Shown here: positions 1 through 7,249 of the stretch, one piece after another
Position numbering within the stretch: the stretch's first letter is position 1
Layout: each line of letters begins with the position of its first letter
From: an uncultured Clostridia bacterium
GTDB taxonomy: Bacteria; Bacillota; Clostridia; TANB77; CAG-508
Length of the DNA stretch: 26,014 nucleotides
Assembly: GCA_934149005.1 (NCBI GenBank)
Contig: CAKPDN010000016.1
Span: 1 to 26,014, forward strand
Direction of reading: 5' to 3'
Made by a program: the position numbers and the translations under genes
The notes under the pieces: model-generated
What the model was told of the DNA's origin: nothing
Seen by the model: only the letters and a program-made list of their open reading frames with translations
Database searches by the model: none

Positions 1-219
1 TTTATACAAAGTAATGCACATAAGGCTGTTTATATATCTTCAATTCTGTTAATTATAATAGGAATTTTAGTACCATTCACTCCTCTAGGAACTGCGATAG
101 GCTTAGCACCAATTGCATTAAAATATAGTTTCATGATATTTGGAGTCACATTCTTATATTGTATTATAGCAAGTTATGCAAAGAAAATTTATATAAAGAA
201 ATATAAGGAATGGATATAG
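1..219 (+). CDS. mgtA: Mg2+-importing P-type ATPase, C-terminal end (partial)
   Basis: The last 72 codons of a gene entering from the left edge, ending in TAG at 217-219. The peptide has two hydrophobic segments. The sequence ILVPFTPLGTAIGLAPIALK and the closing KKIYIKKYKEWI match the C-terminus of MgtA/MgtB magnesium-translocating ATPases, which have a PFSPLG..VGLEPLPLSYFP segment and end in a (R/K)xYIKrfgqWL tail. The full protein would couple ATP hydrolysis to Mg2+ import across the cytoplasmic membrane. The catalytic domains lie outside the window. Family assignment rests only on this tail, but the tail is characteristic. Confidence 0.8.
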   Translation, partial: FIQSNAHKAVYISSILLIIIGILVPFTPLGTAIGLAPIALKYSFMIFGVTFLYCIIASYAKKIYIKKYKEWI

Positions 220-271
220 AAAATAAATTTAAAATTAGAAAAGTGATTTGTGTTTATTAAAGAATCAATGA

Positions 272-415
272 ATAGTAAGTTATAGAATAGATTTCCATAC
301 ATTAGCAGGATTTGATGATATAAAGATAGGTTCTTGGTTTATGGATTATAATGACTTTAAAGAAGAAATGAAAGCGTACGAAAAGAAATATAAAGAAAAC
401 TTATCAGCAAATTAG
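272..415 (+). pseudogene. Possible coding remnant, no start codon
   Basis: An open stretch without a start codon. It reads IDFHTLAGFDDIKIGSWF then MDYNDFKEEMKAYEKKYKEN, ending at TAG 413-415. The composition looks protein-like (aromatic and charged residues, amphipathic C-terminal helix), but only the last ~40 residues of any gene remain. It lies in a decayed region between mgtA and a truncated ABC ATPase, which supports a deletion remnant. I do not recognise the family, and chance cannot be excluded. Confidence 0.25.
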
Positions 416-554
416 GAAAATAATAGCAATTTAGAAAATATTATAATGAAAGTTGATAGAGTAATGTAGAAAATGAAATAAAAATAGGTTTTGTAATTCA
501 CTTTAAAAATATTACGCAAAAAATTCATTACTATTTATTAAATTCCGTATAAGC

Positions 555-608
555 TAAAAATGTCCAAATTTTTGAGTAAAATAAACTTCTAAATTGGACA
601 TTTTTTAT
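555..608 (+). terminator. Rho-independent terminator
   Basis: TGTCCAAATT (561-570) pairs with AAATTGGACA (591-600) and is followed at once by TTTTTT. A-rich sequence precedes it, so it may also work in the other direction. It closes the decayed stretch downstream of mgtA. Confidence 0.75.
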
Positions 609-668
609 AATTAGAAAAAGCAGCAATATCAATGATTTTAAACAAAATAGATGACATATTTTACTAAC

Positions 669-712
669 AAGGGTAGGTGTGTGATAGTGAAAACTATCGC
701 ATAGCTACCCTT
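669..712. repeat. Isolated hairpin with a GAAA tetraloop
   Basis: AAGGGTAG (669-676) pairs with CTACCCTT (705-712). Inside it, TGTGATAGT (680-688) pairs with ACTATCGCA (693-701) across a GAAA loop. It is richer in G+C than its surroundings and has no U-run, so it is not a normal terminator. It could be a REP/IS200-type end or a relic of a structured RNA. No coding sequence adjoins it. Confidence 0.5.
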
Positions 713-890
713 AAACTATTTATGAGCAAATGTTGACATATTAAAAAATATTAAAATAAATTTTAATATAGAGAGAATTTTTATAAGAAAACAGATGTAT
801 ATATAGTATAGGGAGAGTGAATTAATATAAGGCTAATTTAATATTAAATTAGTCAAAAATAAAAATCATAACAGTCTATTTTTATATCAA

Positions 891-1073
891 CCAGAAGCAA
901 TAAGTATGGCAGATAGAGTTTTGGTTTTAAGTAAAAGACCAGGAACAATAAAAGATATACACAAAATTGATTTTGAAATAGAGAATAGAACACCAATAAA
1001 TTGCAGACAAAGTCCTAAATTCAGTAAGTATTTTGATACATTATGGAAGGAGCTTGGTGTAGATGAAAAATAA
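891..1073 (+). pseudogene. ABC transporter ATPase, C-terminal remnant (SsuB/TauB type)
   Basis: In one open frame the sequence reads EAISMADRVLVLSKRPGTIK and continues to SPKFSKYFDTLWKELGVDEK, ending at TAA 1071-1073. This matches the end of SsuB/TauB/ThiZ-type ATPases, just after the H-loop. Walker A, signature and Walker B motifs are all missing, and 790-890 shows only hints of degraded sequence. The stop overlaps the permease start (ATG 1063) by 11 bases, the usual tight coupling in these operons. A 5' deletion therefore removed roughly 190 codons. The permease and binding protein remain, so the importer either borrows another ATPase or is inactive. Confidence 0.7.
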
Positions 1074-1858
1074 TGAAATATCAAAAGAAAGAAAAAAATA
1101 TTTAAATAGAATAAAGAAAAACAAGATATTAGTAATAGTAACTCAATTACTAATTTTAATACGGATTTTTAGCAATTTGGGAAATACTTGCAAACAAAAA
1201 AATAATAGATAGTTTTATAACAAGTCAACCAAGCAGAATATTAAAAACATTTATGAATTTAACATCAAATAAATTGTTAATGCACACAAAAGTAACAGTA
1301 TATGAAACAATAGTAGGATTCGGATTGGGAACAATTTTAGGGGTAGGAATAGCAATTATTCTATGGTGGTCCAAATTTTTAGCAAAAGTAGCCGAACCAT
1401 ATTTAGTAGTATTAAATAGTTTACCTAAAGTTGCATTAGGACCAATTATTATAATATGGGTGGGATCAGGAAAACCAGCAATAATAGTAATGGCAATAGC
1501 AATCTCATTAATTGTAACAATACTAGAAATGTTAAATGGATATTTAAAAACAGATACAGAAATAATCAAAATGGCTAGAACTTTTAATTGTAGCAAATTA
1601 CAATTGTTAACAAAAATAGTAATACCAGCGAACATAGGAACATTTATAAATTCATTGAAAGTAAATATAGGGCTTTCACTAGTAGGTGTAATATCAGGAG
1701 AATTTCTAGTATCAAAAGCAGGATTAGGTTATCTAATTGTATATGGAGGCCAGGTTTTTAAATTAGATTTAGTAATGACGAGTGTAATAATTCTAGGTAT
1801 AGTTGCAGGAATTATGTATGGAGGAGTTTTATTGCTTGAAAAATTTATCCGAAAATAA
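1063..1858 (+). CDS. ABC transporter permease (SsuC/ThiX-like), read through a +1 shift at CGG 1162
   Basis: An integral membrane permease of the BPD_transp_1 family for sulfonate/nitrate/thiamine-precursor importers. The gene starts at ATG 1063 inside the end of the ATPase remnant. It runs 33 codons to ATA, meets CGG at 1162-1164, and in that frame stops at TAG 1210. Skipping the C and reading GGA TTT TTA GCA continues into a normal permease (LAIWE..., then the PSRI segment and the EAA-loop region EIIKMARTFNCSKLQLLTKI) to TAA 1858. The total is 264 aa, the usual family length. The shift must lie between a +1-frame stop at 1157 and the zero-frame stop at 1210, and CGG falls in that gap. A single-base insertion (pseudogene or assembly error) is the alternative. 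Its partner is the binding protein 57 bp downstream. Confidence 0.75.
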
Positions 1859-1915
1859 TAGCTACAATTTTTATAATACAGTAATTGTAGTAAATAGAAT
1901 TTAAGGAGGTACAAA

Positions 1916-2929
1916 GTGAAAAAGAAAATAATCATAGGGGTTGTTATACTAGCAATAATATCTATAATAATAGGAATTGCAATGGTTAAAAATAGAGATA
2001 AAACAACAAATAATGACATAACAAAAATAAAAATGAATGAAGTTACGCGTTCAGTATTTTATGCACCACAATATGTCGCAATAAAAAATGGCTATTTTAA
2101 TGATTATAATATAGAAATAGAATTAACAACAGGGCAAGGTGCAGATGCAGTAATGACATCAGTATTATCTGGAGAATCACAAATAGGATTTGCAGGACCA
2201 GAAGCATCAATATATGTATATAATGAAGGAAAAGAAGATTATACACAAGTATTTGCACAACTTACCAAAAGAGATGGATCATTTTTAGTATCAAAAGAAA
2301 AAATAGATAAATTTAACTGGAACATGTTAAAAGGAAAAACAGTTATACCAGGAAGAAAAGGTGGAGTACCATATATGACATTAGAATATGTTATAAAACA
2401 AAATGGATTAGTACCTGGAAAAGATTTAACATTAGATGACAGTATAAAATTTGATTTAATGGCAAGTGCTTTCACATCAGGAGATGCTGATTTTGTAACA
2501 TTATTTGAACCAACAGCATCAAATATACAAAAAATAGGAAAAGGTTATATTGTTGCCTCTGTTGGAAAAGAATCAGGAGAAATACCATATACAGCTTATT
2601 TTGCCAAAAAAAGTTATATAGATAACAATGAAAAAACAATTCAAAACTTTACAAATGCAATCTACAAAGGACAAAAATGGGCAAAAGAACACACATCAAA
2701 AGAAATAGCAGAAGTTATTAAAGATTTATTTCCAGATACAGATTTGGAACTATTGACAACAGCAATTCAAAGTTATAAAGATATAGACGCTTGGAATGAC
2801 ACACCAATATTAAAAAAAGAAAGTTTTGATAAATTACAAGAAGTAATAAGTCAGGCAGGAGAATTAACTCAAAAGGCTCCTTATAATAAAATTGTTAATA
2901 ATAAATATGCTGAAGAAGCTATAAAATGA
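1916..2929 (+). CDS. ABC transporter substrate-binding protein (NMT1/THI5, SsuA-like)
   Basis: 337 aa, starting at GTG 1916 with AAGGAGG five bases upstream. A hydrophobic N-terminal segment (residues ~4-23) has no lipobox cysteine, so the protein is probably held by an uncleaved membrane anchor. The mature part has the typical NMT1/THI5 layout: FYAPQYVAIKNGYF early, then GADAVMTSVLSGESQIGFAG, later a GRKGGVPYMTLEYV segment in the second lobe. The family captures sulfonates, nitrate, or pyrimidine precursors of thiamine outside the membrane. The ligand cannot be told from sequence, and no TPP riboswitch is visible upstream. It is the last gene of the importer operon and is closed by a strong terminator. 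Confidence 0.85.
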   Translation: MKKKIIIGVVILAIISIIIGIAMVKNRDKTTNNDITKIKMNEVTRSVFYAPQYVAIKNGYFNDYNIEIELTTGQGADAVMTSVLSGESQIGFAGPEASIYVYNEGKEDYTQVFAQLTKRDGSFLVSKEKIDKFNWNMLKGKTVIPGRKGGVPYMTLEYVIKQNGLVPGKDLTLDDSIKFDLMASAFTSGDADFVTLFEPTASNIQKIGKGYIVASVGKESGEIPYTAYFAKKSYIDNNEKTIQNFTNAIYKGQKWAKEHTSKEIAEVIKDLFPDTDLELLTTAIQSYKDIDAWNDTPILKKESFDKLQEVISQAGELTQKAPYNKIVNNKYAEEAIK

Positions 2930-2930
2930 A

Positions 2931-2972
2931 AAAATATGGGTTGGAAAAAATAGCTCCAATCCATATTTTTTA
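2931..2972 (+). terminator. Rho-independent terminator after the binding protein
   Basis: ATATGG-TTGGA pairs with TCCAA-CCATAT around an A-rich loop, followed by TTTTTT. It begins immediately after the stop codon of the binding-protein gene. Confidence 0.85.
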
Positions 2973-3417
2973 ATGTAATAATTGGTCTAAATTAGATTTG
3001 TTTGATTCTTGAATATACTTTCTTAAAAATTGCATATAATAATCATAATTATCTAATAGTTCAGAAAATTTTTGTTTTCTATCAAAAAAATGAAATATTT
3101 TCTTTTATTTCAAATTAATAAATTTTTTCATTGCTCAAAAAAGAATTCATATTTTCACTCAACTAAATGATATTTATTTAGACGTAAGAAATTATAATAT
3201 AATTTTATTAAAAAAATGTCGAAATTAGTCAGAAAATATAAAAAATTAATTACTATCAGTAGTAACTTTAAAAGTTTTATATTATTAAATTTAAGATAAA
3301 ATTATTGTAATAGAAGAAAAAATATGATATAGTTAAGGCAGTTATCCAAACAAATTAATTACTGACAGATTATTTAATAAAAAATAGCAGTATATATTAT
3401 AAAAAGGAGTGATATAA
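2973..3417. other. 445-bp AT-rich intergenic region
   Basis: No convincing gene. On the minus strand, about 3104-2970, an open stretch without a start codon reads FFDRKQKFSELLDNYDYYMQ and ends at a TAA shared with the terminator. It looks like the tail of a lost gene but could be chance. The rest is A/T-rich, with runs typical of promoter-bearing spacers. I could not place a good -35/-10 pair for the downstream gene. Confidence 0.35.
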
Positions 3418-3864
3418 ATGATAGCATTAGGAGCAGATCATGGAGGATATAAATTAAAAGAAGAAATAAAAAAATATTTTGAAGAAAAAAAAATAAAATA
3501 TAAAGATTATGGAACATATGATGAAGAAAGAACAGATTATCCGATATATGCAAAAAAAGTAGCAGAGGCAATACAAAAAAAAGAATGTGATTCTGGAATA
3601 TTAGTATGTAGATCAGGATATGGAATGACAGTAGTAGCAAACAAATTTAAAGGAATAAGAGCAGCATCAATAAATGATGAGGAAGCAGCAAAATTTGCAA
3701 AAGCCGATGATGACATAAATGTAATCACATTAGGAGGAGACTACTTAACAACAAATGAAGCAATTTGTATAATAAGGAATTGGCTAGGAACCGAATTTAA
3801 AGGTGGTAGATACGAAGAAAGGCTTAAAATGATAGAAGAAATTGAAAATAATAATATGAAATAA
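3418..3864 (+). CDS. rpiB: RpiB/LacAB-family sugar-phosphate isomerase with altered active site
   Basis: 148 aa, ATG 3418 with AAAAGGAG upstream. The fold signature is clear: ADHGGYKLK at the N-terminus (D7, H8), TDYPIYAKKVAEAI, then GILVCRSGYGMTVVANKFKG and GIRAA. RpiB interconverts ribose-5-phosphate and ribulose-5-phosphate in the cytoplasm. The phosphate-binding arginines near the C-terminus (RYEERL) and the catalytic cysteine (C64) are kept. Two positions depart from classical RpiB: CGTG is CRSG, and the HN(D/N)xNV motif carrying the ring-opening histidine is DDDINV (D97 where the histidine should be). The protein may belong to a divergent subgroup with another substrate, so the symbol is provisional. 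The 38 bp to the next gene suggest co-transcription. Confidence 0.8.
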   Translation: MIALGADHGGYKLKEEIKKYFEEKKIKYKDYGTYDEERTDYPIYAKKVAEAIQKKECDSGILVCRSGYGMTVVANKFKGIRAASINDEEAAKFAKADDDINVITLGGDYLTTNEAICIIRNWLGTEFKGGRYEERLKMIEEIENNNMK

Positions 3865-3902
3865 AAAATTAAATATTAATGTCTGAGAAAGGAACAATAA
3901 TC

Positions 3903-5138
3903 ATGTGGGGAAATATAGCAATAGCATTTATACTTGCATTTGTAGTAACTTTTGTAACTACGCCATACACAATGAAAATTGCAAATAAAGTTGGAGCAAT
4001 AGACATTCCAAAAGATGGAAGAAGAGCACATAAAAAGTCAATACCTAAGTTTGGAGGACCAGCTGTAATACTAGGTTTTCTTATTTCAACAATATACTTA
4101 TTAATTATAATGAGTATGGAAAATTCAATAAATATATTTGGACCTCAAGAATACTGGAAAAAATTAATAGGATTTTTAATGGGAATAATTGTAATATCAA
4201 TATTTTGTGTAGTGGATGATATAAAAACAATAAAACCAATAACAAAGTTAATAGGACAAACTTTAGGAGCAATATGTATCGTAACAGCTGGAATTAGAAT
4301 AGATGGAATAACATTACCGTTTTTAAATTTCCCAGAGATACACGAAATTACATCAGTATTACTTACAATAGCTTGGATAATAATTGTAACAAATGCAATA
4401 AATTTAATAGATGGATTAGATGGACTATCATCAGGAATATCAGTAATATCAGCAATATCATTATTAGTAATATTTGTATTAAATGGTTCATCATCAATAT
4501 CAATAGTATTAATAACAGCTTTAGCCGGAGCTTTAGTAGGATTTTTACCATTTAATTTTACACCTGCAAAAACATTTATAGGTGACACAGGTTCAAATTT
4601 TTTAGGCTTTTCTTTAGCAGTAATATCAATACTAGGTTCAGCAAAAACATATACAGCAGCAGTAATTGTTTTACCACTAATAGTCTTAGGGTTACCTATA
4701 TTTGATACTGTTTGGGCAATTATAAGAAGATTAATAAAAGGAAAATCAATAAAGGCTGTATTTAAAGCGGATAAAGGACATTTACACCATAAATTAGTAG
4801 CAAGAGGATTTAGTCAAAAACAAGCTGTATTAATATTATATGGGATTAGTGCAATTTTTGGAATGTTTGCAGTAATTTTATGTGATAGTGGAATATGGAA
4901 AGCAGTATCATTTTTATTAATTGTAATAGTTGCAATTGCTGCTGGATATAAAAATTTTTCTATAGAAAGAACTGGAAAAGAGCAATACGAATGTACACAG
5001 TGCAAATATATTTATAATCCTAAATTTGGAAATGAAAAAGCAGGAATTGCAAAAGGAACAAAATTCGATGATCTGCCAGAAGATTGGGTTTGCCCAGTTT
5101 GTGGTGAGGGTAAGGACATGTTCCAAATTCACGAATAA
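3903..5138 (+). CDS. tagO: TagO/WecA-type GlcNAc-1-phosphate transferase fused to a C-terminal rubredoxin
   Basis: 411 aa from ATG 3903, chosen because AAAGGA lies nine bases upstream. The in-frame ATG at 3879 has no Shine-Dalgarno. Residues 1-~350 are a polytopic MraY/WecA-family transferase with every signature: DIPKDGRRAHKKSIPKFGG near 34-52, DD at 105-106, NAINLIDGLDGLSSG at 164-178, GDTGSNFLGF at 227-236, and HLHHKL at 293-298. The family links GlcNAc-1-phosphate to undecaprenyl phosphate, the first step of teichoic-acid or other cell-surface glycopolymers. After a short linker, residues 362-411 are a complete rubredoxin: CTQC (C364, C367), GTKFDDLPEDW, and CPVC (C397, C400), expected to bind one Fe. 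There is no internal start, so this is a true fusion. In WecA-type topology the tail would be cytoplasmic (inferred). It is followed by hslO 27 bp downstream. Confidence 0.9.
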   Translation: MWGNIAIAFILAFVVTFVTTPYTMKIANKVGAIDIPKDGRRAHKKSIPKFGGPAVILGFLISTIYLLIIMSMENSINIFGPQEYWKKLIGFLMGIIVISIFCVVDDIKTIKPITKLIGQTLGAICIVTAGIRIDGITLPFLNFPEIHEITSVLLTIAWIIIVTNAINLIDGLDGLSSGISVISAISLLVIFVLNGSSSISIVLITALAGALVGFLPFNFTPAKTFIGDTGSNFLGFSLAVISILGSAKTYTAAVIVLPLIVLGLPIFDTVWAIIRRLIKGKSIKAVFKADKGHLHHKLVARGFSQKQAVLILYGISAIFGMFAVILCDSGIWKAVSFLLIVIVAIAAGYKNFSIERTGKEQYECTQCKYIYNPKFGNEKAGIAKGTKFDDLPEDWVCPVCGEGKDMFQIHE

Positions 5139-5165
5139 GTTGAAAAATAAAAAAGGAGACAAAAA

Positions 5166-6053
5166 ATGCAAGACAAAATAATAAAATTTTTAGCATATAA
5201 AGGAAAAATATCAGTAGTATGTGCAAGTACAACAGAACTTGTAGAAGAAGCAAGAAGAATACATGATTTAAGCCCAGTTGCAACAGCAGCATTTGGTAGA
5301 TTACTTACAATTTCAGCAATAATGGGAAATGAAATGAAAAGTACAAAAGATAAACTAACAGTTCAAATGAAAGGCAATGGGCCAATTGGAACAATGCTTG
5401 TAACAGCAGATAATTTTCCAAGAGTAAAAGGATATGTAGCAAATCCAGTTGTAGATTTACCATTAAATGATATGGGAAAATTAGATGTAGGCGGAGCAGT
5501 TGGAAATTCAGGATTTATAAATGTTATAAAAGACATTGGATTAAAAGAACCATATGTTGGGATATGCCCACTAATTTCAGGAGAAATAGCAGAAGACTTC
5601 GCAGAATATTTTGCAAAATCTGAACAAAAAAATACAGCAGTTGCTTTAGGGGTTTTAGTAGATAAAAACGGAGTTAAATCAGCCGGTGGATATATAATTA
5701 CACCAATGCCAGATGCAACAGAGGAAGAAATATCAAAAATAGAGCAATCAATATTTAAAGCTGGAGCAATTTCAAAAATGTTAGATAAAAACATGACATT
5801 ACAAGAAATAGCAAAAGCTGTAACAGGTGATGAAAGTGTTCAAGTTATTGAAGAAAATATAACACCTATATATGAATGTGATTGTTCAAGAGAACATATG
5901 TCAGACGGATTAGCTACATTAGATAAAAATGTTTTGAAAGAAATGATAGAAGAAGATGGAAAAGCCGAATTGGTTTGCCACTTTTGCAATAAAAAATATG
6001 AATTTTCTAAGGAAGAATTAGAAGATATATTAGAAAAAAATAAAAATAATTAA
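5166..6053 (+). CDS. hslO: Hsp33 redox-regulated chaperone
   Basis: 295 aa, ATG 5166 with AAAAGGAG upstream. It is a full-length Hsp33: N-terminal holdase domain (ATAAFGRLLTISAIMG, KGNGPIGTMLVTAD, the glycine-rich VGGAVGNSGF), then a linker helix and the C-terminal zinc domain CDC (C238, C240) plus CHFC (C271, C274). The four cysteines hold Zn2+ when reduced. Oxidation releases zinc, unfolds the domain and turns on holdase activity in the cytoplasm. Its place directly behind a rubredoxin-bearing gene hints at a shared redox or oxygen-stress theme, but that is inference from adjacency. Confidence 0.95.
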   Translation: MQDKIIKFLAYKGKISVVCASTTELVEEARRIHDLSPVATAAFGRLLTISAIMGNEMKSTKDKLTVQMKGNGPIGTMLVTADNFPRVKGYVANPVVDLPLNDMGKLDVGGAVGNSGFINVIKDIGLKEPYVGICPLISGEIAEDFAEYFAKSEQKNTAVALGVLVDKNGVKSAGGYIITPMPDATEEEISKIEQSIFKAGAISKMLDKNMTLQEIAKAVTGDESVQVIEENITPIYECDCSREHMSDGLATLDKNVLKEMIEEDGKAELVCHFCNKKYEFSKEELEDILEKNKNN

Positions 6054-6062
6054 AGTGTTCGC

Positions 6063-6091
6063 TTGTTTTTTAGATATAAATGTTGTATAGT
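6063..6091 (+). promoter_or_regulatory. Sigma-A-type promoter for ppaC
   Basis: TTGTTT (6063-6068), a 17-bp spacer, and TATAGT (6086-6091), about 75 bp before the ppaC start. It lies just after the hslO stop, so ppaC probably has its own promoter. Confidence 0.55.
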
Positions 6092-6164
6092 AGTGAACAT
6101 ACAGGAAATGAGATAAACTATATCATATTATAAAAAAAGTCAACAAAAAAGGAGAGAATAAAAA

Positions 6165-7088
6165 ATGGAAAATAAAGTATTAATATTTGGACACAAAAAC
6201 CCAGACACAGACACAATCTGTTCAGCAATGGCAGAGGAGATATTAAATAGAAAAAATGGATGGGATACAAAAGCCGTAAGATTAGGAAATGTAAATAAAG
6301 AAACACAATATGTATTAAATTATTTAGGATTAGAAGCACCAGAGTTAATAGAAAAAGTAGAAGAAGGTCAAGAAGTATTATTAGTAGACCATAATGAATT
6401 TAATCAAAGTGTAGAAGGAATAGAAAAAGCTAAAATATTGGGTGTAACGGACCACCACAGAATAGCAAACTTTGAAACATCAGAACCATTATATTATACA
6501 GCAAAACCATATGGATGTACATCAACAATATTATTTGAAGAATTTAAACAATTAGGACATGAAATAGAAAAAACAGAAGCTATATTAATGGCAAGTGCCA
6601 TAATTTCTGATACATTATTATTAAAATCACCAACAACAACAAAACATGATATTAATGCATTAGAAGAATTAGGAAAAATAGCAGGAATAAATATAGAAGA
6701 ATACGGATTAGAAATGTTAAAAGCAGGAACTGATTTAGACGATTTTTCAGCAAAAGAATTAATAAACTTAGATGCTAAAAGCTGGGATAAAGATGGAACA
6801 AAATTTGTTATAGCACAAGTAAATACTGTAAGTATAGAAGATGTCTTAAAAAGACAAAATGAATTAGAAGAAACAATTAATAATACAATTGTAGAAAAAG
6901 GCTTATCATTATTTGTTTTAGCAATAACAGATATTTTAAATAGCAATAGCGAAATAATTGCATTAGGTTCAAAAACAGATGCTGTAGAAAAAGCATTTGA
7001 TAAAAAACTTGAAAATAACAGAGCATTTTTAGAAGGTGTTGTTTCAAGAAAGAAACAATTATTACCACAAATTGATAAAAATATTTAA
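6165..7088 (+). CDS. ppaC: Manganese-dependent inorganic pyrophosphatase (family II)
   Basis: 307 aa, ATG 6165 with AAAAGGAGAG upstream. DHH-superfamily enzyme that hydrolyses pyrophosphate to two phosphates, pulling biosynthetic reactions forward in the cytoplasm. Metal ligands are visible: GHKNPDTDT (H10, D14, D16), VDHNE (D75) and TDHHR (D96, H97, H98). The C-terminal DHHA2 domain ends with the family's SRKKQ phosphate-binding motif (294-298). No CBS or DRTGG regulatory insert is present, so this is the short, unregulated form. It is flanked by its own promoter and terminator and is probably monocistronic. Confidence 0.95.
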   Translation: MENKVLIFGHKNPDTDTICSAMAEEILNRKNGWDTKAVRLGNVNKETQYVLNYLGLEAPELIEKVEEGQEVLLVDHNEFNQSVEGIEKAKILGVTDHHRIANFETSEPLYYTAKPYGCTSTILFEEFKQLGHEIEKTEAILMASAIISDTLLLKSPTTTKHDINALEELGKIAGINIEEYGLEMLKAGTDLDDFSAKELINLDAKSWDKDGTKFVIAQVNTVSIEDVLKRQNELEETINNTIVEKGLSLFVLAITDILNSNSEIIALGSKTDAVEKAFDKKLENNRAFLEGVVSRKKQLLPQIDKNI

Positions 7089-7111
7089 AAATAAATAAAA
7101 AAGCACAAAAG

Positions 7112-7140
7112 AAAAATAGATGGAAAAACCATCTATTTTT
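7112..7140 (+). terminator. Rho-independent terminator after ppaC
   Basis: AAAAATAGATGG (7112-7123) pairs perfectly with CCATCTATTTTT (7129-7140) around a five-base A loop. The flanking A and T runs would let it work on both strands. Confidence 0.85.
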
Positions 7141-7170
7141 CATGCAGTTTTAAGCACAAATATGGAAAAC

Positions 7171-7199
7171 TTGACAAATTTATAAAATAATTATATACT
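7171..7199 (+). promoter_or_regulatory. Consensus sigma-A promoter for the NlpC/P60 gene
   Basis: A perfect TTGACA (7171-7176), a 17-bp spacer and TATACT (7194-7199). The start would fall near 7206, leaving a ~45-nt leader before the ATG at 7250. This is one of the best promoters in the window and may also drive comEC downstream. Confidence 0.85.
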
Positions 7200-7249
7200 A
7201 TGAACCGTAGTTATACAGGATTTAAAATAATAATAAGAGGAGTAAAAAA

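Noticed and set aside
1861..1915. TPP riboswitch for an NMT1/THI5 thiamine-precursor importer
   Set aside because: No CTGAGA-type conserved core and too little space. The ligand of the importer stays open.
4145..4588. Long minus-strand open frames opposite tagO, hslO, ppaC and the NlpC gene
   Set aside because: They mirror AT-rich coding sequence, are hydrophobic or low in complexity, lack ribosome sites and show no family features.
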